Shown: positions 1 to 8,678 of the stretch, one piece after another
How positions within the stretch are numbered: the stretch's first letter is position 1
Layout of the letters: each line of letters begins with the position of its first letter
Assembly: GCF_014076495.1 (NCBI RefSeq)
Contig: NZ_CP043575.1
Span: 4,526,001 to 4,590,000, forward strand
Reading direction: 5' to 3'
Origin: Comamonas koreensis
Lineage (GTDB): Bacteria > Pseudomonadota > Gammaproteobacteria > Burkholderiales > Burkholderiaceae_C
DNA: 64,000 nucleotides
Notes under the pieces: model-generated
The model's database searches: none
Seen by the model: only the letters and a program-made list of their open reading frames with translations
Told to the model about the DNA's origin: nothing
Program-made: the position numbers and the translations under genes

Positions 1-51
1 CCAGGGCGGCCGCAACACGGGCCCGCCCGGCGTCACTTTTTTCGATCCATC

Positions 52-861
52 TCAGCGGCGCAGCGCCAGGTAGTTGGCGGAGCGCTTTTCCAAAAACGCG
101 GCAATGCCCTCGGCCGATTCCGGTGTAGCCTGCGCCTGCACCATCAACTCGGCCTCCATGTCCAGCTGCGCTTCCAGGCTGTTGTCATAGGCGGCGCGGC
201 ACAGCGACTTGATGCTGGCCATGGCTTGCAAGGGGCCATCGGCCAGTTGCGCGGCCAGCGCGATGGCCTGCGCCAGCGCGTCGCCCGGCTCGGCCAGACG
301 GTTGACCAGGCCCAGCTGCTGCATGCGCTCGCCGCTGACCCGGTCGCCCGTCAGGCACAGCTCGGTCAGCAGCTGGCGCGACAGGTGCTCGGCCAAAAAG
401 GCCGTGGCGCCGCCGTCGGGCGACAGCCCCACCTTCACATAGGCCACAGAGAACGCCGCATTGCGCGCGGCGACCAGCATGTCGCAGGCCAAGGCCAGCG
501 ACAGGCCGGCACCGGCGGCTGCGCCCTCCACCGCTGCCACTACGGGCTTGGGGCAGTCGCGCAGTGCACGCACCAGGTCATGCAGGCCTTCGAGCAGCTC
601 GCGGCGCTTTTCCACGGGCTGGTCCCGGCGCGTTGCAATGCGGCGCAGGTCACCGCCCGAGCAAAAATGCCCGCCGGCACCGGTGAGCACCATCGCGCCC
701 ACGGCCGGGTCGGTCGCAGCCTCCTTGAGCGCTGCGGTCAGGCCCAGGTAGAAGTCGGGCGAGAGCGCATTGCGCGCCGCCTCGTTGTTGTTGGTCAGCA
801 CCAGCACGCCGCCTTCGCGGCGCGCCAGCAGCGCGGGGGTGGCGGTGCTGGCGGTCGTCAT
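52..861 (-). CDS. PaaG-like enoyl-CoA hydratase/isomerase
   Basis: Crotonase-fold protein of 269 aa acting on acyl-CoA thioesters, last visible gene of a beta-oxidation operon. Oxyanion-hole segments are visible at residues 67-72 (CSGGDL) and about 112-127 (EGAAAGAGLSLALACD). By alignment from memory with rat crotonase, the two catalytic glutamates are replaced by Ser121 and Tyr141, while Asp149 sits in the SPDGG stretch as in PaaG-type isomerases. This favours a double-bond isomerase over a classic hydratase, but the substrate is unknown. The start codon overlaps the stop of the upstream dehydrogenase by one base, so translation is probably coupled. The family is secure; the exact reaction is inference. 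Confidence 0.88.
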   Translation of the reverse strand: MTTASTATPALLARREGGVLVLTNNNEAARNALSPDFYLGLTAALKEAATDPAVGAMVLTGAGGHFCSGGDLRRIATRRDQPVEKRRELLEGLHDLVRALRDCPKPVVAAVEGAAAGAGLSLALACDMLVAARNAAFSVAYVKVGLSPDGGATAFLAEHLSRQLLTELCLTGDRVSGERMQQLGLVNRLAEPGDALAQAIALAAQLADGPLQAMASIKSLCRAAYDNSLEAQLDMEAELMVQAQATPESAEGIAAFLEKRSANYLALRR

Positions 862-2018
862 CAGGCGGCCTTGGCTGCGGCGCGTTCCTGGGCCTGCAAC
901 GCCATGTAGCGCGCCAGGTGGTGGTCCATGTCGCCCAACTGGTGGTCAATCATGATGATGCGCTTGGCGTAGTGCGCCAGCGGCAGCTCCCAGGTCACGC
1001 CAATGCCGCCGTGCATCTGGATCGCCTCTTCGGCCATCAAGGTGCCAATCTGGCCCACGCTGTACTTGGCAGCCGACAGCGCTTTCTCGCGCTCAAGGTA
1101 GTCGGGGTTGTCAATCGCCGCTGCCGCGTTGATGACGGCCGAGCGCGCCTGCTCGGCTTCGAGCAGCAGATCGGCCATGCGGTGCTGCAGCGCCTGAAAG
1201 CTGCCAATGGGCACGCCAAACTGCTTGCGCGTGCGCAGGTATTCCAGCGTGTGGTTCTTGGCCACATCCATCGCGCCCAGCGATTCAGCCGCCAGCGCCA
1301 GCAGGCCAAAGCCGCAGATGCGTTCGAGCAGCGCATGGCCTTCACCCAGCGTGCCCAGCAAGGCATCGGCACCGACCTTGACGTTGGCCAGCACCAGCTC
1401 GGCGGCATGGCCGCCATCGATGCGGCCATAGCCCCGGCTGCTGATGCCTGCGGCATCGCCCGGCACCAGGAACAGCGAGATGCCGGCCTCATCGCCCACG
1501 GCGCCTGCCGTGCGGGCGGAGACCAGCAGCAGCTGCGCCTGGTCGCCAAACAGCACCACCGCCTTGCTGCCGTTGATCACCCAGCCATCGCCCTGGGTTT
1601 GGGCAGTGGTGGCCACGCGGCTCAGCTCATAGTGGTTCGCGGGCTCGTCATGCGCCAGCGCGGCAATCGTCTCGCCGCCGATGATGCCTTCGAGCTGCGC
1701 CTTTTGCGCCTCGCTGCCGGCCTCGGTCAGCGCGCGGCCCACCAGCAAGGCGCCCAGCAGCGGCTCTGCCACCAGGTGCGTGCCCAGTGCCTCGAACACC
1801 ACGCTGATATCGACGCCATCGCCGCCAAAGCCGCCATCGGCCTCCTTGAACAGCGCGCCAATCGCGCCCAGTTCGGCCAGCTTGGCATAGGTCTCGGCGC
1901 TGAAGCCCTGGTCGCCATAGGCGGCCTTGTTGCGGTACTCGGTGCTGTACTGCTCGCTCAGGTAGCGGCCCAGCGCATCAGCCAGCATGCGGCGGTCTTC
2001 ATCCAGTTGAAAGTTCAT
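861..2018 (-). CDS. Acyl-CoA dehydrogenase, PimD-like small subunit
   Basis: Flavoprotein-family acyl-CoA dehydrogenase of 385 aa, resembling the small subunit of pimeloyl-CoA dehydrogenase (PimD). The acyl-CoA dehydrogenase fold is clear, with a C-terminal helical part ending in GGIGVTWELPLAHYAKR. It lacks the EPGAGSD flavin motif seen in its partner and shows no obvious C-terminal catalytic glutamate, which suggests a non-catalytic or half-active chain in a heteromer. The ATG is preceded by a strong AAGGAGA at good spacing. It lies downstream of the large-subunit gene, separated by about 156 bases containing a G/C-rich repeat, and overlaps the next gene by one base. Substrate assignment to medium-chain dicarboxylyl-CoA is inferred from the operon. 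Confidence 0.85.
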   Translation of the reverse strand: MNFQLDEDRRMLADALGRYLSEQYSTEYRNKAAYGDQGFSAETYAKLAELGAIGALFKEADGGFGGDGVDISVVFEALGTHLVAEPLLGALLVGRALTEAGSEAQKAQLEGIIGGETIAALAHDEPANHYELSRVATTAQTQGDGWVINGSKAVVLFGDQAQLLLVSARTAGAVGDEAGISLFLVPGDAAGISSRGYGRIDGGHAAELVLANVKVGADALLGTLGEGHALLERICGFGLLALAAESLGAMDVAKNHTLEYLRTRKQFGVPIGSFQALQHRMADLLLEAEQARSAVINAAAAIDNPDYLEREKALSAAKYSVGQIGTLMAEEAIQMHGGIGVTWELPLAHYAKRIIMIDHQLGDMDHHLARYMALQAQERAAAKAA

Positions 2019-2084
2019 AAAAAATCTCCTTATCTAACCATGGCGCTTGCTGAGATCGCAGCGCCTGGAACCTGCAGGGCACAG

Positions 2085-2168
2085 CTGCGAGACGCCAGCA
2101 AGGGCCGCCCCGCAGCATAGGCGTCGTCCCCCTTCCAGGGGGAAGGCGCGCAGCGCCTCAGGGGGTGG
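2085..2168. repeat. G/C-rich intergenic repeat, copy A
   Basis: Shares long blocks (AGGGCCGCCCCG, then GGGGGAAGGCGCGCAGCGCC, then TCAGGGGG) with the intergenic stretch at 3435-3513. Each copy can form small hairpins (CCCCCT/AGGGGG and GGCGC/GCGCC). It lies between two acyl-CoA dehydrogenase genes of one operon. It resembles repetitive extragenic elements of Comamonadaceae; a role in mRNA stability or partial termination is inference. Confidence 0.7.
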
Positions 2169-2174
2169 CTTATT

Positions 2175-3371
2175 TCATAGGCCGAGAATCATCTTGGAGA
2201 TGATGTTGCGCTGGATCTCGTTCGAGCCGCCGAAGATCGACAGCTTGCGGTAGTTGAAATAGGCCGCAGCGGCGGTGGCCGCTTCCTTGGGGCCCACGGG
2301 CGCGTCGGCGTATTCGGCAAACTGCGCCTCTTCGATAAAGGGCAGCGCGTACGGCCCCATCGCACGGCGGATCAGCGACAGCAGCTCCTGGCGCACGACA
2401 GTGCCCTTGATCTTGAGCATCGAGCTCTCGGCGCCCGGCACACCGCCGCCCGCGACCGAGGCGATCACGCGCAGGTTGGTGGTGGCCATGTTCAGCAGTT
2501 CGATTTCGACCTTGGCCATGCGGGTGGCAAACTGCGGGTCTTCGATCAGCGGCTTGCCGTTGCGCTGCACGCGCTGGGCAATCACCTTGAGCTTTTCCAG
2601 CCCGGCCATCGAAAAACCCACGCCGGCAATGCCGGTGCGCTCATAGGTCAGCAGGTACTTGGCATAGGTCCAGCCCTTGTTTTCCTCGCCCACCAGGTTG
2701 TCCAGCGGCACCTTCACATCGGTCAGAAAGACTTCGTTGACTTCCTTGTCACCGTCCAGGGTGCGGATGGGGCGCACTTCGACGCCAGGCTGGTTCATGT
2801 CGATCAGCACGAAGCTGATGCCCTGCTGCGACTTCACCTCCTTGTTGGTGCGCACCAGGCAGAACATCATGTTGGCGTGCTGGCCCTGGGTGGTCCAGGT
2901 CTTTTGGCCGTTGACGATGTAGTGGTCGCCCTGGCGCACGGCCGTGGTCTTGAGCGAGGCCAGGTCGGAGCCAGCGCCGGGCTCGGAGTAACCCTGGCAC
3001 CACCAGTCATCGCCATTCAGAATGCGTGGCAGCCAGTGGCTTTTTTGCGCCTCGTTGCCATACTTGATCAGCACCGGGCCGAGCATGGACAAACCAAAGG
3101 GCACCAGGCGCGGGCCACCGGCCAGTGCGCACTCGTCGTCAAAAATGAACTTCTGCACCGGCGACCAGCCCGTGCCACCAAACTCTTGCGGCCAGTGGTA
3201 GGCCAGCCAGCCCTTTTTGTTCAGGATGGCATGCCAGTTTTCCTGGTCAAAGCGCGTCAGGCGCTGGCCGGCCTTGACCTTGGCGGCCAGGTCCTGGGGC
3301 AGGTTGTCTTTCAGAAACGCACGCACTTCGGCGCGGAACGCTTCTTCTTCGGGACTGAATTGCAAGTCCAT
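2175..3371 (-). CDS. Acyl-CoA dehydrogenase, PimC-like large subunit
   Basis: Acyl-CoA dehydrogenase of 398 aa that introduces the 2,3-double bond into an acyl-CoA and passes electrons to ETF. The flavin-side motif CQGYSEPGAGSDLASLKTTA and the C-terminal GGSNEIQRNIISKMI segment, where the catalytic/FAD contacts lie in this family, are both visible. The sequence matches the large subunit of pimeloyl-CoA dehydrogenase in style. The start at 3371 (MDLQFSPEEEAF) is preferred over an in-frame ATG 39 bases upstream because GAGGAG precedes it at correct spacing and it matches the usual N-terminus. It is flanked on both sides by copies of the same G/C-rich repeat. Probably forms a heteromer with the product of 861-2018. 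Confidence 0.9.
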   Translation of the reverse strand: MDLQFSPEEEAFRAEVRAFLKDNLPQDLAAKVKAGQRLTRFDQENWHAILNKKGWLAYHWPQEFGGTGWSPVQKFIFDDECALAGGPRLVPFGLSMLGPVLIKYGNEAQKSHWLPRILNGDDWWCQGYSEPGAGSDLASLKTTAVRQGDHYIVNGQKTWTTQGQHANMMFCLVRTNKEVKSQQGISFVLIDMNQPGVEVRPIRTLDGDKEVNEVFLTDVKVPLDNLVGEENKGWTYAKYLLTYERTGIAGVGFSMAGLEKLKVIAQRVQRNGKPLIEDPQFATRMAKVEIELLNMATTNLRVIASVAGGGVPGAESSMLKIKGTVVRQELLSLIRRAMGPYALPFIEEAQFAEYADAPVGPKEAATAAAAYFNYRKLSIFGGSNEIQRNIISKMILGL

Positions 3372-3434
3372 GGCTATCTCCTCATTAACGTGGGCGGGCA
3401 AGGCCCGCACATCTCAAACTCTGCGCTGCGCGAT

Positions 3435-3513
3435 CTGGGTGACGCCCAGCCAGGGCCGCCCCGTAGCGGCGGCTGCGTCCCCGGGGGGAAGGCGCGCAGC
3501 GCCTCAGGGGGTC
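3435..3513. repeat. G/C-rich intergenic repeat, copy B
   Basis: Second copy of the element at 2085-2168, here between the thiolase stop and the large acyl-CoA dehydrogenase gene. The conserved parts are AGGGCCGCCCCG and the block GGGGGAAGGCGCGCAGCGCC followed by TCAGGGGGT. Both copies have the same orientation relative to the operon. Confidence 0.7.
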
Positions 3514-4708
3514 AGAAAATCTCAAAGAGGCCTGCAGCACCCATGCCGCCGCCCACACACATGGTCACCACGCCCCACTTCACTTTCTCGCCCCGGGCCT
3601 TGCGGCGCTGGCCTTCGAGCAGGATGTGGCCGGTCAAACGCGCGCCGGTCATGCCAAAGGGGTGGCCGATGGAGATCGCGCCGCCGTTGACGTTGAGGCG
3701 CTCCATCGGGATGCCCAGCTTGCGCTGGCAGTACAGTGCCTGCGAGGCAAAGGCCTCGTTCAGCTCCCAGAGGTCGATGTCCTGCACCGTCAGGCCGTGG
3801 CGCGCCAGCAGCTTGGGCACGGCAAACACCGGGCCAATGCCCATCTCGTCGGGCTCGCAACCGGCAATGGCCAGGCCGCGGAAGGCGCCCAGCGGCGCCA
3901 GGCCCAGCTTGGCCGCTTCCTTGGCTTCCATCAGCACGCAGGCGGCCGAGCCATCGGACAGCTGCGAGGCATTGCCGGCGGTGACAAAGTTGCCCGCGCC
4001 CTTGACGGGTTCGAGCTTGGCCAGACCCTCGAGCGTGGTCGTGGGGCGGTTGCAGTTGTCCATGGTCGCGGTGACGTCCTTGTAGCTGACTTCACCGGTT
4101 TCCTTGTTCTTCTCGGCCATGCGCGTGGCGCAGGGCACGATCTCGTTGTCGAAGGTGCCATTGGCCTGGGCCGCTGCGGTGCGCTGCTGGCTCTGCAGCG
4201 AGAAGGCGTCCTGGTCTTCGCGGCTGATGCCGTAGCGCTTGGCGACCACATCAGCGGTGTCGATCATCGCCATGAAGAGGTCGGGCTTGTGCTCGACGAG
4301 CCAGGGGTCGGCATCCGAGGGGTTGGTGTTGCTCGAGCGGATTAGCGAGATGCTCTCGACCCCGCCAGCCACCATCGCCGGTGCGCCGTCAACGATGATG
4401 CGGCCGGCCGCAAAGGCAATCGCCTGCAGACCCGAGGCGCAAAAACGGTTGACCACGGTGCCGCCCACGCTGATGGGCAGGCCGGCACGCACCGCTGCCT
4501 GGCGGCCGATATTGCGGCCGGTCGTCCCCTCGGGGTAGCCGCAGCCCAGCACCACGTCTTCGATCAAGGCCGGGTCGATGCCGACGCGCTGCACCGCTGC
4601 GCTGATGGAAAAGGCCGCCAGCTGCGCACCGGGCGTGACATTGAACTCCCCACGGTGGGATTTGGCCAGCGGCGTACGCGCTGTCGAAACGATGACGGCT
4701 TCACGCAT
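3512..4708 (-). CDS. Acetyl-CoA C-acyltransferase (thiolase), PimB/FadA-like
   Basis: Thiolase of 398 aa that cleaves 3-oxoacyl-CoA with CoA to give acetyl-CoA and a shortened acyl-CoA, in the cytoplasm. The nucleophile is Cys90 in [13 protein letters not shown]. The histidine motif [20 protein letters not shown] and the second cysteine motif [10 protein letters not shown] are present near the C-terminus. The start at 4708 ([13 protein letters not shown]) follows GGAGAC and fits the family; longer in-frame starts lack a ribosome site. An out-of-frame ATG four bases upstream opens a three-codon ORF ending across the start. It is separated by about 166 bases from the FadB-like gene upstream. 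The degradative class is favoured by its operon. Confidence 0.93.
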   Translation of the reverse strand: MREAVIVSTARTPLAKSHRGEFNVTPGAQLAAFSISAAVQRVGIDPALIEDVVLGCGYPEGTTGRNIGRQAAVRAGLPISVGGTVVNRFCASGLQAIAFAAGRIIVDGAPAMVAGGVESISLIRSSNTNPSDADPWLVEHKPDLFMAMIDTADVVAKRYGISREDQDAFSLQSQQRTAAAQANGTFDNEIVPCATRMAEKNKETGEVSYKDVTATMDNCNRPTTTLEGLAKLEPVKGAGNFVTAGNASQLSDGSAACVLMEAKEAAKLGLAPLGAFRGLAIAGCEPDEMGIGPVFAVPKLLARHGLTVQDIDLWELNEAFASQALYCQRKLGIPMERLNVNGGAISIGHPFGMTGARLTGHILLEGQRRKARGEKVKWGVVTMCVGGGMGAAGLFEIF

Positions 4709-4803
4709 GCATGTCTCCTTGGGTCTGAGCGACCGTTGATTGTGATTTTTGCGGCCGCCAGCGCTTGTCACCCAAGCGCTAACAGCTATTTTTTATGTAG
4801 CAA

Positions 4804-4833
4804 CCCGGGGTTTGGCTGTGCGAAAGCCCCGGG
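4804..4833. other. Intergenic hairpin between FadB-like and thiolase genes
   Basis: CCCGGGG at 4804-4810 pairs with CCCCGGG at 4827-4833, closing a loop of about 16 bases whose ends (TTT/AAA) can also pair. There is no T-run on the operon strand, so a classic terminator is not supported. It may stabilise or pause the message between the first two operon genes. Confidence 0.45.
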
Positions 4834-4874
4834 CTGCACTGCCGGCCCCGAGGGCCGGATGGGCGCGATGGCGC

Positions 4875-6995
4875 TCAGGCCGCCTTGTTCAGGCTCTCGA
4901 AGTTCTCGCCCTTGTCCACCAACTCCACCAAGAGGGGCGACGGCGTCCAGAACAGCGCGTCCTCTTTTGCAAACTCGCGGATGTCGGCGAGGATCTTGTC
5001 CAGGCCCACCATGTCGGCCCACTTCATCGGGCCGCCCCGGAAGCGCGGAAAGCCATAGCCGTAGAGGAAGGTCACATCCACATCCAGCGGGCGCAGCGCA
5101 ATGCCTTCGCGCACCACATTGGCGCCTTCGTTGACCATCGCGGCCATGTAGCGGCGCATGATCTCGGCATTGCTGAAGCTGCGCGGCGTCACGCCAGCGC
5201 GCTGGCGCTCGGCATCCACAATGGCCAGCACTTCGGGGTCTTGCTCGCCCACGCGTGCGCCTTGCGGGTACAGGTAGTAACCGCGCTGGGTCTTCTGGCC
5301 AAACCAGCCCTTTTCGGCAATGCGGTCGGCAATCTGCACATAGCGGGCCTGGGGGTTGCGCGTGGCGGCCTTGCGCTTTCGCGTGGCCCAGCCAATGTCG
5401 CCACCGGCCAGGTCGGCGACCTGGAAGGGGCCCATGGGGTAGCCAAACTCGCGCACCGCCTCATCGATCTGGTAGGGCGAGGCGCCATCTTCGAGCAGGT
5501 AGTTGGCCGCCTCGCGGTACACGGCCAGAATGCGGTTGCCGATAAAGCCATCGCAGACACCGGCGCGCACGGGCACCTTCTTCATGCGGCGGGCCAGCTC
5601 GAAAGCGGTGGCCACCACATCGGCGCTCACCTTGGCGGGCACGACGATCTCCAGCAGCTTCATGATGTTGGCGGGGCTGAAGAAGTGCAGACCGATGACA
5701 TCCTGCGGGCGCGAGATGCTCGCGGCAATCGCATCGATATCCAGGTAGGAGGTGTTGGTGGCAATCACGGCGCCGCTCTTGCAGACCTTGTCCAGCTCGG
5801 CAAACACCGCCTTCTTGACGCCCATCTCTTCAAACACCGCCTCGATCACCAGGTCCACCTGGGCGAGCGCGGCGTAGTCGGTGCTGCCGCTGTAGCGCGC
5901 CATGATGGCGGCCTTTTTCTCAGCGGTCATGCGGCCCTTGGCGATCAGGCCGTCGTAGACCTTTTCGACATTGGCGCGGCCCCGGGCGATGGATTCCTCA
6001 TCGCGCTCGACCATTACCACCGGCAGGCCGGCATCGAGTGCCGCCACGGTGATGCCAGCACCCATCGTGCCGCCACCCACCACGCCGATGCTGTTCAGGG
6101 CGCGCGGTGCAGCGGCCTTGGCTTCGGGGATCTTGGCGGTTTCACGCTCGGCAAAGAACGCGTGGATCAGGCCGGCACGCTGCGGGCTCTCCAGGCACTG
6201 CACAAACAGCTTGCGCTCGTTTTGCATGCCCTGCTCAAACGGCAGATCGAGCGCGCCTTGCACGCATTCGATGATCTTGCCGGGCGAGAACAGGCCCCGG
6301 CTTTTCTTGGCCGACTCGGCCTTGGCGGCATCGAGCTCGGCCTGCGAGGTGGCCTTGTCGGCCAGCGCCGTCGCTTCGCGGGTGCGGCGCACCGGGGCGT
6401 TTTGCGCCAGCAGCGCGTTGGCGTAGGCCAGGCCTGCCGTGCGGGCATCGCTGCCTGCGGGCTCGACCTTGTCGACCAGGCCCATGGTCAGCGCTTCTTC
6501 GGCACTGGCGTGGCGGCCCGAGAGCATCAGATCGAGCGCAGCCTTGACGCCAATGAGGCGCGGCGTGCGCTGCGTGCCACCGGCGCCGGGCAGCAGGCCC
6601 AGCTGCACTTCGGGCAGGCCCAGCTTGGCGCCGGAGACCGCCAGGCGGTAGTGGCAAGACAGCGCCACTTCCAGGCCGCCGCCCAGGGCCGGGCCATGGA
6701 TGGCAGCCACGACCAGCTTGTCGCTGTTTTCCAGCTGCACCAGCACATCGGGCAGGCTGGGCGGCATCGCAGGCTTGCCGAACTCACGGATATCGGCACC
6801 GGCGATAAAGGCCTTGCCACTGCCCACCAGCAAGATGGCCTGGACCTGCGCATCGCTGCGCGCCTGGGCCACGGCATCGGCCAGGCCCTGGCGCACGGCC
6901 TGGCTCAAGGCGTTGACGGGGGGGTTCTGGATGGTGACGACCAATACCTGCCCTTCGCGGGCAATGTCCACCACCGCAGCGTTCTCTGCGCTCAT
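4875..6995 (-). CDS. Bifunctional enoyl-CoA hydratase/3-hydroxyacyl-CoA dehydrogenase, PimF/FadJ-like
   Basis: Fused beta-oxidation enzyme of 706 aa, first gene of the operon. The N-terminal crotonase domain (about 1-190) keeps both catalytic glutamates, Glu109 in GGGLEVALSC and Glu129 in GLPEVQLGLLPGAGG. The dehydrogenase domain starts near residue 300 with the NAD motif VVGGGTMGAG and contains the catalytic LHFFSPANIMKL histidine region. The start at 6995 (MSAENAAVVD) follows GGAGAC; the same GGAGACATGCATG initiation context is used by the thiolase gene. It is transcribed away from a LysR gene over a 121-base spacer. It provides hydration and NAD-dependent oxidation for the pathway; dicarboxylate substrates are inferred from the Pim-like gene set. 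Confidence 0.92.
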   Translation of the reverse strand: MSAENAAVVDIAREGQVLVVTIQNPPVNALSQAVRQGLADAVAQARSDAQVQAILLVGSGKAFIAGADIREFGKPAMPPSLPDVLVQLENSDKLVVAAIHGPALGGGLEVALSCHYRLAVSGAKLGLPEVQLGLLPGAGGTQRTPRLIGVKAALDLMLSGRHASAEEALTMGLVDKVEPAGSDARTAGLAYANALLAQNAPVRRTREATALADKATSQAELDAAKAESAKKSRGLFSPGKIIECVQGALDLPFEQGMQNERKLFVQCLESPQRAGLIHAFFAERETAKIPEAKAAAPRALNSIGVVGGGTMGAGITVAALDAGLPVVMVERDEESIARGRANVEKVYDGLIAKGRMTAEKKAAIMARYSGSTDYAALAQVDLVIEAVFEEMGVKKAVFAELDKVCKSGAVIATNTSYLDIDAIAASISRPQDVIGLHFFSPANIMKLLEIVVPAKVSADVVATAFELARRMKKVPVRAGVCDGFIGNRILAVYREAANYLLEDGASPYQIDEAVREFGYPMGPFQVADLAGGDIGWATRKRKAATRNPQARYVQIADRIAEKGWFGQKTQRGYYLYPQGARVGEQDPEVLAIVDAERQRAGVTPRSFSNAEIMRRYMAAMVNEGANVVREGIALRPLDVDVTFLYGYGFPRFRGGPMKWADMVGLDKILADIREFAKEDALFWTPSPLLVELVDKGENFESLNKAA

Positions 6996-7061
6996 GCATG
7001 TCTCCTGGTTGTTCAATCGAAAACGGGTTGCGAACCATTGTCAATGCAACTAGGCTTATTT

Positions 7062-7112
7062 GACAATCACATAGAGGATTGACAGACTGTCAAAAGAATT
7101 TGGACAATCACA
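7062..7112. promoter_or_regulatory. LysR-type operator region
   Basis: TTGACAGACTGTCAA at 7079-7093 is a perfect 7+1+7 palindrome of the T-N11-A LysR type. It is flanked by two direct copies of GACAATCACA at 7062-7071 and 7103-7112, 41 bases apart (about four helical turns). It lies between the divergent beta-oxidation operon and the LysR gene. This is probably where the LysR protein binds and controls both directions. Confidence 0.65.
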
Positions 7113-7116
7113 CCCC

Positions 7117-8028
7117 ATGGACCACAACGCCCTCACCCTGCTGGTGGAAATCATCGACTCCGGCAATCTCAGCCGGGCTGCCGCCAAGCTCAAGATGAGC
7201 CGCGCCAATGTCAGCTACCACCTGGGCCAGCTGGAGAAATCGGTGGGCGTGCAGCTGGTGCGCCGCACCACGCGCCGGGTCGAGCCCACCGAGGTGGGCC
7301 TGCGCCTGTATGAGCATGGCCGCAGCATCCGCAACGAGCTGGCCGCCGCCGCCGAGACCATCCGCAGCCTGGGCAAGGGCCTGCAAGGCCGGGTCGGGCT
7401 GGCGGTGCCCAGCGGCTATGGCCAGCTGGTGATGAGCGACTGGCTGATCGCCTTCAAGCGCCTCTACCCCGACATCGTGCTCGATGTGATCTTTGAGAAC
7501 CGGGTCGACAACCTGGTGCGCGACGAGGTGGACATTGCAGTGCGCGTGCTGCCCACGCCACCGGACAACCTGGTGGCCCGCCACATGGGCGAGATGAACT
7601 ATGTGGCCTGCGCCAGCATCGACTATGCCGGCCAGAACATGCTGCCCCAGCAGCCCGAGGACCTGCGCCATGTGCCGCTGATCACCAGCGGCGTGGTCGG
7701 CCAGCAGCTGCTGGTGCGCGCCTACCAGGGCGAGCTGCGCAAGGAGATCCGGCTCGAGCCCAGCCTCATCTCCGAGCATTTTCCGTTTCTGCGCCAGGGC
7801 ATCATGGCCGGCCTGGGCGTGGGCATCGTGCCCGACTATGTGATCCGCGCCGAGGTCGAGCGCGGCGAGGTCGTCACCACCTTGCGCGACTGGCGGCTGA
7901 GCATTTTTGGCAACCACATGTACCTGCTGTGGATGCCCAACCGCCACCAGACCAAGGCCGTGCGCACGATGATCAGCTTTTTGCTCGAGCAGTCGCAGCA
8001 GGCCGGCAGCTTGGCTGCGTTGGGCTAA
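7117..8028 (+). CDS. LysR-family transcriptional regulator
   Basis: Regulator of 303 aa. The N-terminal winged helix-turn-helix (about residues 1-60, MDHNALTLLVEIIDSGNLSR, with SRANVSYHLGQLEKSVG as recognition part) and a periplasmic-binding-protein-like effector domain from about residue 90 are clear. It is divergent from the beta-oxidation operon and upstream of the tct genes, so it probably controls the former with an acyl-CoA or dicarboxylate as inducer. The start is taken from family fit; there is no clear ribosome-binding site before it, and the GACAATCACA operator repeat ends four bases upstream of the ATG. That suggests weak or leader-poor translation. The effector is unknown. Confidence 0.9.
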   Translation: MDHNALTLLVEIIDSGNLSRAAAKLKMSRANVSYHLGQLEKSVGVQLVRRTTRRVEPTEVGLRLYEHGRSIRNELAAAAETIRSLGKGLQGRVGLAVPSGYGQLVMSDWLIAFKRLYPDIVLDVIFENRVDNLVRDEVDIAVRVLPTPPDNLVARHMGEMNYVACASIDYAGQNMLPQQPEDLRHVPLITSGVVGQQLLVRAYQGELRKEIRLEPSLISEHFPFLRQGIMAGLGVGIVPDYVIRAEVERGEVVTTLRDWRLSIFGNHMYLLWMPNRHQTKAVRTMISFLLEQSQQAGSLAALG

Positions 8029-8216
8029 GCGTCGGGCCCCGTTTCAGCGGCCCTTCAAGGCTCAGCGCCGAGTCGCCCGCAGCACGCCTGCCAGCGCGAC
8101 TTGCGCCCTTCAATCAGGTTCCCGTCAGGTAAGCGCCTTTAAGGTGGCGGCGCCTGCGTGTGTGCCCATCCTGGCTCCACTGCGCGCAGGCATGGAACCA
8201 CACAGGATTGAACCGA

Positions 8217-8654
8217 ATGAAAATGACAAGAGACATCCATGACATCGTCGGCGGCCTGCTGATGTCAGCAGCAGGCCTGTTCTTTGCGCTGTACGGGCGC
8301 GAATACAACTTTGGCAGCGCCGATCGCATGGGGCCGGGCTACTTCCCGGTCGTGCTGGGCTGGCTGCTGTTTGGCCTGGGCCTGCTGCTGGCCCTGCCCG
8401 CCTTCTGGCGCCAGGGCAGCCCCATCACGCTGCAGTGGGGCAACCTGTTCTGGTCCGTGGCCAGTCTGCTGGCCTTTGCGCTGCTGCTCTATCCGCTGGG
8501 CGTGGCGCTGGCCGCGCTGGTGGCCAGCCTGGTCGCACTGCTGGCCACCAAGATGCGCATCCGCACCCGCTTGCTGGTGAGCCTGGCCGTCGCGGCCCTG
8601 ACCACCGTGATTTTTCCCATTGGCCTGCGCATGACGCTGCCCATCTGGCCCTGA
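8217..8654 (+). CDS. tctB: TctB-family small permease subunit of tripartite tricarboxylate transporter
   Basis: Small inner-membrane protein of 145 aa with four hydrophobic segments, typical of TctB (DUF1468). It is the small membrane component of a secondary carrier that works with TctA and a periplasmic binding protein TctC. The motif GSADRMGPGYFPVVLGWLL near residues 34-52 is characteristic. The start at 8217 (MKMTRDIHDI) has AGGA about nine bases upstream; an ATG six bases later is also possible. It is followed by tctA after 24 bases. No tctC gene lies next to it, so the binding protein is probably encoded elsewhere, as is common in bacteria with many Bug proteins. Confidence 0.85.
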   Translation: MKMTRDIHDIVGGLLMSAAGLFFALYGREYNFGSADRMGPGYFPVVLGWLLFGLGLLLALPAFWRQGSPITLQWGNLFWSVASLLAFALLLYPLGVALAALVASLVALLATKMRIRTRLLVSLAVAALTTVIFPIGLRMTLPIWP

Positions 8655-8678
8655 GCCCGGCACTGACGAAGGATCTGT

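Noticed and set aside
4749..7082. Long open frame on the plus strand opposite the FadB-like gene (777 codons)
   Set aside because: It mirrors a real gene on the other strand; high-GC codon bias keeps the frame open. The translation is rich in Gly, His, Gln and Arg with no domain.
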